From: Chromera velia
Lineage: Eukaryota; Sar; Chromeraceae
NCBI GenBank assembly: GCA_018398765.1
Contig: JAHBMJ010000858.1
Coordinates: forward strand, 1 to 39,330
Direction: 5' to 3'
DNA: 39,330 bases
The translations under genes and the position numbers were made by a program. Numbering within the stretch: position 1 is the first letter of the stretch; each line of letters starts with the position of its first letter. This document shows positions 1-10,030 of the stretch, piece after piece. The notes below the pieces were generated by a model. That model searched no databases and was not told where the DNA came from. It worked only from the letters and a program-made list of their open reading frames with translations.

Positions 1-13
1 GAGAATGGTGTGT

Positions 14-99
14 ATCGCTTACGTTCATAACCTAGTGGTTAATATACAACATTAACAAACAGAAGATCATAGGTTCAATCCTCGCTACCTGCCTTTTTA
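14..99 (+). other. tRNA-like (pol III type) remnant
   Basis: The segment contains an A-box-like ACCTAGTGGTTAA that could form a D arm, and about 45 bases later a B-box-like AGGTTCAATCCT followed by a T5 run at about 93-97, a possible pol III terminator. The T loop is one base short and no convincing anticodon or acceptor stem can be drawn. It is therefore more likely a tRNA-derived SINE head or tRNA pseudogene than a working tRNA. It lies just upstream of the copia remnant. Confidence 0.3.
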
Positions 100-373
100 A
101 GGATCAACAAGAAAAGAGACGGGACGTTAACGTCCTGTACTATACAGATTTTGGCCTGTCGCATTTCGATCGAAATCACATGAAAGACTTCTGAAAGACT
201 TTCTGGAAGACTACTATGAAATCAGATTGATCACTGAATCGCAAGAAAGCTCCATGCTCCTGACATCGATCGAGTCTGTCACTGAGGATCGACCTGAATC
301 GCTCCAGCGACATCAAGCCCTGAAGACCCTTGAACCTCTGCAAGCACTTACTAGCGCCAACCCCTCTAAGTAG

Positions 374-2311
374 GCCTTAACAGACTACATCTTCTCGCTT
401 TCTCTCCCTCCTGAGCATATCGGTTCCTCCTTCAAGCCCGTCGACAAGCCTCTGCCAGTCGGATCCACGTATGAGGATGATGTGTCCCCCCTGCTTAACA
501 GCAGGGGGGCCTCTCTTTTTTGCACTCTGCTTGGTCAGGTTAGGTACGTCACCAATTGTACTCGACCGGACGTGGCCTTGGCACACTCTTACCTCTCCAG
601 ATTTATGGCGGCCCCCACCGAGCGCGCATTCCGACTCCTTCTCCAGACTCTCAGGTACCTGCGCACCAACCCCTCCCTCGGCATCCATATTTGCGCTTCT
701 GATTCCCCTGACGAGCTCACAGGCGTCGTACATGGAGACGCCTCCTTCGGCAACGCTGCGTCCCCCCACCCCCAGTTAGCTTGGATTCTGTTCATCAACG
801 GCTTCCCTCTGATGCACAAGAGCCGCTGACAACCGCGCGTGGCTCGTTCCACAACTCGCGCAGAGTTTCTGGCTTTGGAGGATGCTTTGGACGCCGCCAT
901 CTACTTCACTGCGTGCATGCAGCCATTCTATAAGTCCATCCGCATTGGCATTGGCTGTGACGCCATGAACGTTCTCTTTCTTCTGCTCTCTGGCGCTCTA
1001 TCTTCTGTGGAGAGAGCGCTCCTCCCTCTCGTGAAGGAGTTGAAGGACTACGTGTGTGTTGTCCCTGTTTCAGGGTTGCTTTTCTGGTCGGTAACAGGTC
1101 TAGTCTACCGGCAGTTGCCGGTAACCGGTAATGGCCTCAGTCTGCCTTCCTTTTACCGACAAAAAAAATAATAAAAATTAGGGTCCCAAAAAAAAAATTT
1201 CGCCTGCGGCGCCAACTTTCAAAAACATGTTTTTAAGTGTTTATTGGCATTTGAAAAGCCTATTCACACACAAAAAAAAACAATAAAAATATTAAAAAAA
1301 TATAAATTTTAAACTGCTTCACCCCTATAAGTGGCAAAAAGTTCTAACAGCTCTATGACAGCATCTGTCCAACAACTACTCTCTTTTTTTACTTTGCTTC
1401 ATCTCTCACTGTTCTACTTCTCTGTATATCTGGAGTCAGAGGCCCTCTCCTGTCTCTATCTGCTCACACACAAACCCAATTGCCTTTCGTTTACATACTT
1501 GCCCTCCCTATCTCTACAAACGCCTAACTGCCTTTCGTTCACATACTTGCTTTCCTTGTTTCTGTTCACTTATTTACTTATGATTCTTTCATGTCTGCTT
1601 GCTTGCAGATAGCAAATCTCTACTCCCCTAGGTCTTCGGAGTCAGAGGCCCTTCGAGGCCTCAGACATCAGCTTTTAGCGGCGGGTCTTTCTTTAGAGGC
1701 TGGAGCACTGGATTGGGGGGATCGCCCAAACTTTGAGGCAGACTCTTTCCGTTGTTGAAATCGCGTAGGTGCATCTGTCTGGGCCAGCTGTGGTCATTGC
1801 GGCCAGCGGTTTTCTGTCTTTGGGCGCCAAGTGCAAGACGGGACCCATCGCTTCGACCTGCGTTATCTTCAAGCACACTGGCCGCATAGCTGTCCCTACA
1901 GATGACGCATTAACTTTTTAAATTGACCTTAAGTCTAGCCTTAAGTGATTGATTGATTGACCTATAACCTAAGACTTAGGTTATTGAAAAGTGTTAGTAA
2001 ATGTTAGAATTCTGCCAAGTCTTTGCTAACTACCAGCAAACTCTGCCGGTAATTACCGGTTACTGGTAATGAAGCTTGTCTACCACCAAAAAAATCGGCA
2101 ACCCTGCCCTGTTCTCGCCGCCACCAACCTTGCCGATGACCATCGCGTCGATGTTTTCAAGGTTCCCACTGAGATGAACATCTCTGATGTTCTTACGAAG
2201 GCCCTGGACCTCGGACCTCTGACTCGTCGCATGCGCAAGTCTCCTGCGGCATCTCCTGTCTTTGGTGCCGAGATCGTTTCTTCTCTCCCTCCTCTTGTCC
2301 TTCGTGAGTGA
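374..2311 (+). pseudogene. Ty1/copia pol remnant: end of RT and RNase H, interrupted
   Basis: One frame opens after a stop at 371-373 and carries the copia hallmarks in order: the RT/RNase H connection with TRPDVALAHSYLSRFM and a following LRYL motif, the RNase H acidic residues in HGDASFG, then TTRAEFLALEDA and GIGCDA, and after an interruption the C-terminal signature VPTEMNISDVLTKAL. All three expected RNase H acidic positions are still present. The frame is broken twice: by an in-frame TGA at 827-829, where the family normally has a basic residue and which looks like CGA to TGA, and by a 1036-bp transposon at 1071..2106. The frame on the two sides of that insertion is continuous once the insert and one target duplication are ignored, so the retrotransposon was inserted into secondarily. 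Upstream pol and gag are not visible; 100-373 shows no recognisable domain. It is dead as it stands. Confidence 0.85.
1071..2106 (+). mobile_element. Nonautonomous TIR element (hAT-like), copy 1
   Basis: The element begins CAGGGTTGC and ends GCAACCCTG. It is flanked by 8-bp near-identical target duplications, CCCTGTTT at 1063-1070 and CCCTGTTC at 2107-2114. Subterminal CCGGTAA/TTACCGG palindromes occur at both ends (about 1110-1135 and 2045-2070). An 8-bp duplication with CAGGG-type ends is typical of hAT elements; P-type elements also make 8-bp duplications. No transposase is visible and the interior is pyrimidine- and A-rich. A 15-bp direct repeat, GGAGTCAGAGGCCCT, at 1432-1446 and 1638-1652 bounds about 206 bp, roughly the length by which this copy exceeds the one at 25971..26810. 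The insertion disrupts copia RNase H. Confidence 0.85.
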
Positions 2312-3090
2312 ATGATTTCTCTCTTTTTGCTCCCTCCGCTACCGCTGCAAGAAGAGAAAGCCCCATAATGTTCTCTTAGGTTGTCTGACCTTTCTTTCTT
2401 CCTATTGACGTCCATTTATACATTTTTAGTGCTTGGTGCGCCGTGTTGACTGCGTTTTATGTCCGGTGCCGACTGCGCGCCAATTTTTCTCGTTCGGTTT
2501 GGTGGCTCCCTTTTTTTTTTCCCGCGCATGCATTTACTGCGATCAGTGCTGTGTTTCGTGTGGCCCAACCAGATTCATGCGTACGCACGTGAATTAATTT
2601 TGGCGTCAAGTGTTGCTTCACATATCTAAGTGTTGCTTGGGTTTGCCCTCTTTACTCTTGACATGTCTTTCTCTCTTTTTAGACCAAAGTCGACCATCCA
2701 TAGCACACAGACATTTCAATCTGGCCCCATGTAAGAGCACTTTCCAGGGTCTTATCATTCCATCATGCATAGCGCAACACGCAAGTCATTCGATTGCTTA
2801 ATCAAACGTGTTGCTCGTGTTCTCTTCATGTTGATCTCGATTCAAGAGCAGCCCCTAGCTCTTGTCATTCAGTTTTTATTCCTTCTTTGAGACATCGGAC
2901 TTCTGTCTTCTTCTAGTCTCTATCGATTCTTGATCTTCAGTCGCTCAACAGCTAGCTTCCTAGTCTCTGGTAGCATCTGTTGCCTAGCTACTGAACTTCT
3001 TGAACATATACATGATTAGGTCACATGTGTTATCAAAAACAAAGATTTTTTGGCATGGAAAGGCACAAATTTTCATAAAATATGGGCAAT
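2312..3090. other. Copia 3' flank, possible LTR remnant
   Basis: No gene is visible. Directly after the copia stop there is a purine-rich AAGAAGAGAAAG stretch (about 2350-2361) that could be a polypurine tract, so a 3' LTR could start soon after it. No second LTR lies in the window to define its ends. The rest is pyrimidine-rich and serves as the 3' flank of the RlmN gene on the opposite strand. Confidence 0.3.
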
Positions 3091-4280
3091 TCAAGCTTTT
3101 GCACTGAACGTAGACAGTGTTACTCGTTGTGGATCTTTTACTGCATCATTTGCTTTTGCTGACGTAGCCAGTTGTCCGCATGCCGCGCTTTCTTCGTCTC
3201 CCCGGGTCACTCGCACAGAGGCCCGGAGGCCCTCTGCCCACAGGGCTCTTTGGAATCGCCGCACGCTCTCCTCAGAGCTTCTCCTCAGTCCCTCTGCCCC
3301 CGTGTCGTTGTAAGGAATCAAGTTGACCAACACGCGGTCTTTTACAGGACTCAGCACAGACGCAAGGAGACGCGCGTCCTCCTCCCCGTCGTTCAAACCC
3401 GCCATCAAGGCGACCTCCACCTGCAATAAGATGGGTGCAGTGAATCGCTTTCAATTCGATGGCAGAGCTTCCTATCAGTCGGTTTCATTATGTGCATGGC
3501 TTCAGGTGGACACCCATGAGGGACATCTTAGAATTGCTGTCGACTCCGACTCAAGTGAGAATCTCCTGGTCGGCAGTCCTCGATGAAGACGCACACACGC
3601 ATGCACACCCTGTCTCGGTCTCTCTCTGACACATAAACGCACACTTTCAACATACAAACACAAGAACACGCCCGTCTCCTTCTGTTTGTGTACGTCTCTC
3701 TGACTGTGTCTGTCTCTGTAGAGAGAGAGTAAGAGAGAGGGGGGGAAAGAACGAGAGAAATTCGAAAAGAAGGACGGATAAAAGCAGAGAAAGGGGGGGG
3801 GAGGGGTAGTAAGCTCCACTCGCAGAGAATCTGGCAGCCGAACAGACCATTAGAAGTCGCAACGATCCCTTCAGGTGCTTCCTTGCCTCCATCACTTCAA
3901 GAAAAGCCCCCGAGAGCTCCGACACGCCGTGCCTCGTTGTCGGCACGAGCAGCTGCCGTTTCTGCAGAATTGACAGAAAAGAGAAAGAATAGACAGGCCG
4001 GCGTTGCAGTCGATCGTTGCAGTGCACGCGGCCGCGTCTGCCTTGCCGGTAGCAGGAAAGCAAGAAGGGAAATCAGGAAGAAAGAGCACTTCTGCCATGT
4101 GAAGACATTTTGCACAGTTCCACTTACCATTCCACCAACGAGCCAACTCGTCATTCTGCTTTCGCCATACTTCCCTCTGTCTATGCGTTGCGTATGTATG
4201 CATGTATGTATGTGTATGTATGTATGTATGTATCTGTGTATGTATGTATGTATGTATGTATCGATGGATGGATATGTGTG

Positions 4281-4322
<42 letters not shown>

Positions 4323-6121
4323 CGTGCGTGTGCGTGTGTTTTCGCGCGTGTGTGTGTCCAGGAGCCTGCCGAAGCGTCACCGCACTGAATGACCTCGTCG
4401 GAAGCAGCGTGGAGAGACCATGCGAGGACACAAGGAAAGTCGACCAACTGCAGCCACAACAAACCGCAGCACAGTCAAGTGGACATGCAGAGATCCCTAG
4501 ATCACCAAAAGACAATTTCAGGAAAAGCATCAGTTGAGAGGGGCCCAGCATGAAGAGTGGATTATTGTGATTTATTAACTCGATTTGAATTCAGAGAGGA
4601 ATAAGAGAGGGAATCAAAGAAAAGGTGGACTGCGCACAATCAAAAGGCGCAGAAGACAAAGGAAGGAAGTGAGAGAGACGAGGCAGCGTGGATGGATGCA
4701 GAAAAGCAAAGAGCGTTGGACAATTTAATCAGAAGCAATTAAGCCCTCTCCAACATCTGCTGAATCCATCTATCCATCAGGTGGCCGACCTGTCTGATGG
4801 ATGCAGGGGAAACTCCCACCGTCGAGAGGGTGACTTTTCTTTTGCTGAATTTGAATCTCTTCTCGTCGACTAGGGCTTCGATGGCCTCACGGACGTTCCT
4901 GCAGCGGTACGAAAAACGATCAAAAAACAATAATGAGAACAGAATGTTTCATCTTTGAAATTCCTTTTTCTCAAGGCGTGGGCGCGTGGGAAAGTGCGCA
5001 AAGCAGAAACAGGGAATTGCTCGACTGAGTGCGTGGTGCCAGTAGAGAGACTAATGTCGAAGAGGTAAAAAGGAAGACCCGACAAAAATGGGGGATTCAA
5101 GAAACTGAAAGAAAGATGGAAGGCCGGCATGTTTTGTGGAGGTGAAACAATCACTGAGTGTATGCATGCTCCCTCACTCCCCTTCCCGCTCCCTCCTCAC
5201 TTTGGATTGTTCATCGGTTCTCCCATTCCCATGAAGACCACTCTTTCGAGCCTCGGCATTCCCGTCTCCCTCCGTCTCTTTTGAGCCTGAAAGATCTGAC
5301 ACAGAATCTCCCCACTCGACAGATTTCGTAAGAGCCCCATGCGACCAGTGCTGCAGAAGATGCACCCTCGAGAGCACCCGACCTGAGCACGCAAAGGAAG
5401 AAACAGAAGCTCCATCGAGACATGTGGGGCTCACAGCAAGAATGTGCATGTCTCGTCTCCCCCTCACTAACACGCGCACGCACACCCACACGCTCGCTAA
5501 AGCGCCCTGGCACGTACGCACGCACTCGCAACACCCAGAGGAGAAGAAGGAGAGACATGGCCTGACACCGACCTGCGAGGACACGCACACGGTCGTCTTG
5601 TCATCCGAAGGAATCAGCACTGTCTCCACCTGGAGCCCGTCTCGGAACTCTGTTAACAGCTTCCGCGTGCCACAACCACTAACCTTCTCCCCCCTTTGAG
5701 TTAAACTGAAATCCATTCCCCCAAAATGCAAACCCAGCTTTTGCCTGGTCTCTCGTGACACGAAGCTCGGCAGCACTGTACCATCACCGTGACTCTCCCC
5801 GTCTCCTTGCAGCCCCAGAGGTTGCACACCGTCTCTCACGCAGTCCCAAATCATCCGAGCACGTGTTGTGCCTCCACACAGCTCACTCAAGTTGACAAAG
5901 GACGAGTTCAGCAGCTCATCCGCGAAACCAGCCGAGATAGACGGTCGTACTTCTTTAAGAACCGCCCCTTCGGCTTCAACAACAGTGACACGGGGTGTCT
6001 CGCCGTCTCCACGTATTGATGGTGCACGGTTTACTCGCCTCCTGTTCTGAACCAGAAAGCCGGTCCTGACAATGTCATGGACGGGCTGACTGAGCGCCAC
6101 GACCCACAGTGCGGCAATCAT
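3091..6121 (-). CDS. rlmN: RlmN-type radical SAM rRNA/tRNA adenine-C2 methyltransferase
   Basis: Six exons on the minus strand (6121-5573, 5382-5201, 4898-4790, 4447-4394, 3961-3848, 3420-3091) join in phase to a 445-residue protein. All introns are GT-AG. The family methylates C2 of adenosine in 23S rRNA and tRNA using SAM and a 4Fe-4S cluster. The cluster motif CSRGCIFC (C186, C190, C193) follows TVCVSSQ, whose Cys179 matches the C118 position of E. coli RlmN. GMGEP lies at 235-239, a SLHAASDE segment at about 291-298, LVPTTRH at about 303-309, VNLIPYN at about 368-374, and AACGQL contains Cys417, the methyl-carrying cysteine of the family. The N-terminal 25 residues are hydrophobic and the next 70 fit no conserved domain, which suggests organelle, perhaps plastid, targeting. 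The resemblance is to plant-type RlmN (RMGLLRNL). The start is the first ATG of the open exon; an upstream exon cannot be excluded. Confidence 0.9.
4191..4358. repeat. (ATGT)n and (GT)n microsatellite in RlmN intron 4
   Basis: An ATGT tetranucleotide tract (about 4191-4262) passes through GGAT units into a long GT/GC dinucleotide tract (about 4271-4358). It lies wholly within the intron 3962-4393 of the RlmN gene. The long open frames across it on both strands are artefacts of the repeat. Confidence 0.95.
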
Positions 6122-6750
6122 TTTCGGGCCTCTCGGTCTTCAACCTCGCAGTCTTAAGTTGAAGGAGGTCAACTTCTGAACTCTAGCATGAGGGTGCCAT
6201 CATGCAGGGGACACACATAAAACAGACGAGTCAAGTGCCGATCTCAGAGGGGAAAGCACCAGAGAACCTCAAACTTCTGCAGAAAGTGGCTCAAAGACGT
6301 GGAATCCGGGTCGAAGATGATCGAACTGGACACAACGTAACACAGTACCAAGGATGGAGACTGCCTGGAGTTACGTATTAATACTGGAGTGCATGCCGAG
6401 ATGTGCCGAGCCCTTCCGAGCTGCGGCTGCATGGGCGTGCATCCCGGCCATGCAGTCTTAGACGCACGCACGACTCTGTTGACGTCTCCAATAGAAACGG
6501 ACGTGCTGTCAAGTCGAGTGAAGGAATCTGGAGTGCATGTATAAGACTGTCTTCGTGCTGCTCACTTCACCTGCAGACTGTGCCCTTTTCCCGATTTTTG
6601 TTTCAGCTTCACGCCGCTGCAGCTGTTAGGTTCGTATACCTGCTGGTACGGCAGTTCACCAGCTCCAGATTCTTTTTGCCGTCTCTTCCTCATGACGGCC
6701 TCTCCCGTTTTCCCCTGACGCTGTGCACGGTCATCCAAGCTTTGATCTCT
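6122..6750. promoter_or_regulatory. Shared upstream region of divergent RlmN and RWD genes
   Basis: This 629-bp gap separates the start codons of two divergently oriented genes, so it should contain both 5' UTRs and both promoters. No TATA box or named element stands out. A pyrimidine-rich stretch lies just upstream of the RWD start (about 6650-6720). The assignment rests on gene layout, not on a motif. Confidence 0.45.
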
Positions 6751-7671
6751 ATGAGTCACTACGAAGAAGAGCAGGCGCTCGAGCTAGAGGCGCTGGAGTC
6801 GATTTTCCCAACCGAATTCTCGAAAGACGAGGAAGATCCCAAAAAATTCAGAATCAAGTGCAGGCCATCCACGGAGGAAGAGCACCACGTGGGACTTACC
6901 TTGTGTCTGAAGCACACAGAAACTTACCCAGATGAGGCACCAGAGTGGTCTTTTGAGGAAGGTGAGGAGCAAGAAGGAAGACAGACAGCTGTGTCCCTCA
7001 GCTCTTCTGCACCTTCAAGCGAAGTCTTTCGCCGTCTCCCTCCTTCTCCCTCTCCGTATGGTGTGGCGGGTGAAAGCATGTAGGAAAGCCTCTGAAAGGG
7101 GTAGTGAAAATATGTGAGCGAGCTTGTGTGTATATATGTGTGTGTCCATGTTGCTGGGAGGGGGGAGGGAGTGAGTTCGTGAGTGTGTGTGTAATTCTGG
7201 TCACACGTGTGAAAATGCAAATACAGTCTTTTCTGGGTTTCAACTATACGCCTGAGTGCAGATTTTGGAATGGAGGCGGAGCAGCTGAGTGAGGTGAGAG
7301 TAGTCGTGAAGGATGCGATAGAGGCCAGCATCGGCATGGCAATGGCGTACACAGTTGTGGAAGCCTTACAAGTCCGTTTCTTTGATTTGGGCGTCTTTTC
7401 CTCTCTCTTTTTGCCTCTTCATGCTCATCTGCTTCTTCTTCTTCCGAAGATCCGTTTGATCTTCCGACTGTCCCCCCCTCCCATCTTGAGAAGGGACGGA
7501 CGGACGGACACACAAACACACAAGAAAGAGAGAGAGAGAAAGAAAGAAAGAACGAACTTGAAAGAAAGACATTGAAGGAACAGAGACAGAGACAGGGAGA
7601 AAGATGGGAAAGGGATTGAGAGGGCGAAAGAAAGAGGCAGAAAGAGAGACAGAGACAGAGACAAAGGCACA

Positions 7672-7715
<44 letters not shown>

Positions 7716-7821
7716 ACCACACCACACCACACCACACCACGACAGAAAAAGAGTGCGAGAGACAGAAGGGAGTGGGAACAAGAGTATGAGCAAGCAAGCA
7801 AGCAAGCAAGAAGAAGAAGAT

Positions 7822-7864
<43 letters not shown>

Positions 7865-9305
7865 AGGAAGGAAGGAAGGAAGGAAGGAAGGAAAGACAGA
7901 CAGACAGACAGACAGACAGCAAGAAAGAAAGAAAGGAAGTTAAAGAGGAAGAAAGAAAGAGAGAAAGCAAGAAAGAGACAAACAGGCAGACAGACAAAAC
8001 TAGGACCAGAAACGCAAAGCATGAGACGAAAGTTCAGATGCAGAGCAGACCGCCTACCCTTCTAGCTCTAGCTTGGACATGTCTCTCTCGCGTCCTCTCG
8101 GTCTTCCTCGTTCTTTTTCATTCGCCCCTTTATATTTGCTCTTCTGTTGTCCTACACTTTTCCGTTCTTCTTTTTGCTGGCTTTTTATCCTAAGCTGCCG
8201 CTTTCAAATTTGCTGTGGGTAGACCGAACCCTTTTTTTTTTCGTCTGCATCCAATTGATGATCCGTCCACTGCTTGCAGACGTGGCTGTCCGACAACAAC
8301 AAGCCCCAATGCATTTATTCTTGAGAACCCAAGCCCCAATGTATGAAAATACATCCTTGCAGACGTGGCTGTCCGACAACAACAAGCCCCAGATGTCGAT
8401 GCACGAGCAGATGATGCAAAGAATGCAGCCGCAAGCAGAGGAGGGAGGAGAGGACGAGGAGGAGGAGGAGGAAGAAGAGGGGGAAGGGGAGGACCAGCAG
8501 TTCAGAGGATTGGAATCCAAAGCTTTGGTGGGAGAGACGGAGAGAGTCAAGAAAGAGGAGTTTGAAAAGTGGGCGCTCAGTTTTAAGAAAGAAATGATTT
8601 CAAAGTCGATATGGAAGGACTTTGACACAGACGGCCGCTTGACAGGGAGGCAATTGTTTGAACAGGCAAGCGCGGGAGGAAAAGAGGTGGAGGAGGACGA
8701 CGTCGATGGCGACGCTGCGACGCTGGAGGAAGAAAGTCAGTCAGTCAGTCAATCAGTGCATGTGGTCTTTCTGAGCGTGTCTGTCTAGACTTCTTTCTGT
8801 TTGGATTTTGGAAATAGACCAGCTTCAGAGTCACGCAAGCCTCTCCATCAAAGCCGTGGTGGCCTGCCTGAAGCGCCACAGAATTCGTACGCTCAGGGGC
8901 CGATGCAGGTCATTCTCTTTGCCTCTGTACATTCACACAACGACGCAAGCAGTGTTTTGGCCTGTGCACTCAAGACAGACCAATCAAATGTGTGCGTGTG
9001 TTTACGCGTGCGTGCGTGGGTGCGAACACGTGTTTCTGTCTCTGCATTTGTGTGTGTGTCGAAGCGTGTACCTGTGATTTCCTCTCGGAAGTGCTTGGTG
9101 AGGCGAGTTTGTCGTGCTGCATGCAAATGATGGATCTTTCACTCGGTCTGTCAGTCTCAATCGGAGACGCTTCTCAAGTCAAAGTGTGTCTCATGCATCG
9201 ATCCTTGCAGAGGAGGGTGGAGGTGTTTTTTGGAAGAACGAAGCGCTGTACGCTGGCGGGAAGGAAGAAGATCTCGACGATCTGGATTTTGACGATGACG
9301 AATAA
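6751..9305 (+). CDS. RWDD1: RWDD1/Gir2-like RWD-domain protein
   Basis: Four exons (6751-6961, 7262-7371, 8363-8735, 9211-9305) join in phase to 262 residues, close to the usual 240-odd of RWDD1. The N-terminus MSHYEEEQALELEALESIFP is the classic RWD start, and KHTETYPDEAPEW carries the YPxxxP signature of the fold. Exon 2 supplies the final RWD helix. An acidic stretch (about 132-145) leads to a segment with FEKWALSFKKEM and LTGRQLFEQ, the counterpart of the conserved FxxWxxxF and LSGKQLFE of RWDD1. The tail is strongly acidic (DLDFDDDE). Family members (yeast Gir2, human RWDD1) bind DRG GTPases and are tied to translation and the Gcn1/Gcn2 response. The ATG was chosen by homology; an upstream in-frame extension to 6403 has no family counterpart. 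The second intron is 991 bp, mostly simple repeat, and ends in a duplicated splice junction. Confidence 0.88.
7500..8000. repeat. Simple-sequence block inside RWD intron 2
   Basis: About 500 bp of stacked microsatellites run as GAAA/GAGA units, (AC)n at about 7670-7714, an ACCAC pentanucleotide run at 7715-7740, AAGC units at 7792-7810, (GAAA)n at 7825-7863, (GAAG)n to about 7892 and (GACA)n to about 7918. The plus strand is almost pure purine plus AC. The many serine-, leucine- and phenylalanine-rich frames on the other strand are artefacts. Confidence 0.95.
8273..8391 (+). repeat. Duplicated 3' splice junction, RWD intron 2/exon 3
   Basis: A 36-bp sequence consisting of CTTGCAG plus the first 29 bases of the exon occurs identically at 8273-8308 and 8356-8391. 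Between them is a 47-bp insert (8309-8355) containing TGCATTTATT, then a second AAGCCCCAATG, then ATGTATGAAA and a short ATGTAT/ATACAT hairpin. Use of the downstream copy keeps the RWD frame. Use of the upstream copy runs into TGA at 8321-8323 after 14 codons. The intron has in effect grown by 83 bp to swallow an old exon start. Confidence 0.9.
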
Positions 9306-9572
9306 TCGATTATCGATCAGTGCAAGCATGCATGCAATGCACCGTTTCTAGACCTGTATACATGTTGTCGTTTTTTTCTGGCTTTTATATTACAGCATAA
9401 ATCACATAGCTAGAATCATATAGGCTGGATTGAACAGTGGATTCTAGTTTTTATAGTTTAAATGATTGATTGCTCGAATGACTTGGATAGTAGTACTATA
9501 GTAGTATCTAGTAGTAGTAACACAGCGAGCTACAGCTAGCATAGCGACTAACCCAGCGACTAATGCTACTAC

Positions 9573-10030
9573 TAGTAACCAGATTTGATTTGATTTGAAG
9601 TAGGGCTTAACCTCAAATCAAATCTTAGGCCTGAGAAGCTTTAGCATGATAGGGCCTATCAAATCCTATCAAATCTACTTCAAATCTGACCCTTTAACGG
9701 AAGTTTAACCTCAAATCTTCGAGGTGACTCTGTAGGATGACTGTAAGATAAAAACTTATGTAAGCTCTTAGCTTCGACAATAGCTCATTAATTTTGAGAG
9801 TCTTAATTTAGCTTTTAGTCTAGTTTTTAATGATTTTCTTGTCTGTTCAAGACTCCGTTGCCAGGGCTTTCTAGGATTTGCTAGTGATGTTGAGTGTGTC
9901 ATGTTGTCTTCAGTGCTGTCGAGAGTGACTTCTAGACTTCAACCTCAAATCTACCTCAAATCTGGTTAGATTTGAGCTTAAAGCTCAAATTAAATCAAAT
10001 CAAATCCTATTAAATCAAATCTGGTCACTA
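9573..10030. mobile_element. MITE family 2 copy A (AAATC-rich, hAT-like)
   Basis: The element begins TAGTAACCAGATTTGATTTG and ends CAAATCTGGTCACTA. It is flanked by perfect 8-bp target duplications GCTACTAC at 9565-9572 and 10031-10038. Subterminal regions are built from repeated AAATC/GATTT units. Interior phrases such as AGTAGGGCTTAACCTCAAAT and TAGCTTTTAGTCTAGTTTTTA recur in copy C (35634..36323). It has no coding capacity and is 458 bp long. Confidence 0.92.

Noticed and set aside
2368-3035. Complete copia 3' LTR
   Set aside because: A TG...CA segment after a polypurine-like tract can be drawn, but with no second LTR in the window the ends cannot be supported.
3892-4551. Long minus-strand frame across the GT/ATGT microsatellite
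   Set aside because: It is mostly repeat-derived His/Thr codons. Only short parts belong to RlmN exons 4 and 5, which are in other frames.
7244-8022. Several long Ser/Leu/Phe/Cys-rich minus-strand frames
   Set aside because: They are the complement of purine-rich microsatellites in the RWD intron and have no domain.
8815-8906. Possible extra RWD exon between 8735 and 9211
   Set aside because: A CAG/GTCATT-like boundary exists, but the peptide has no counterpart in RWDD1 and the flanking exons already join in phase without it.
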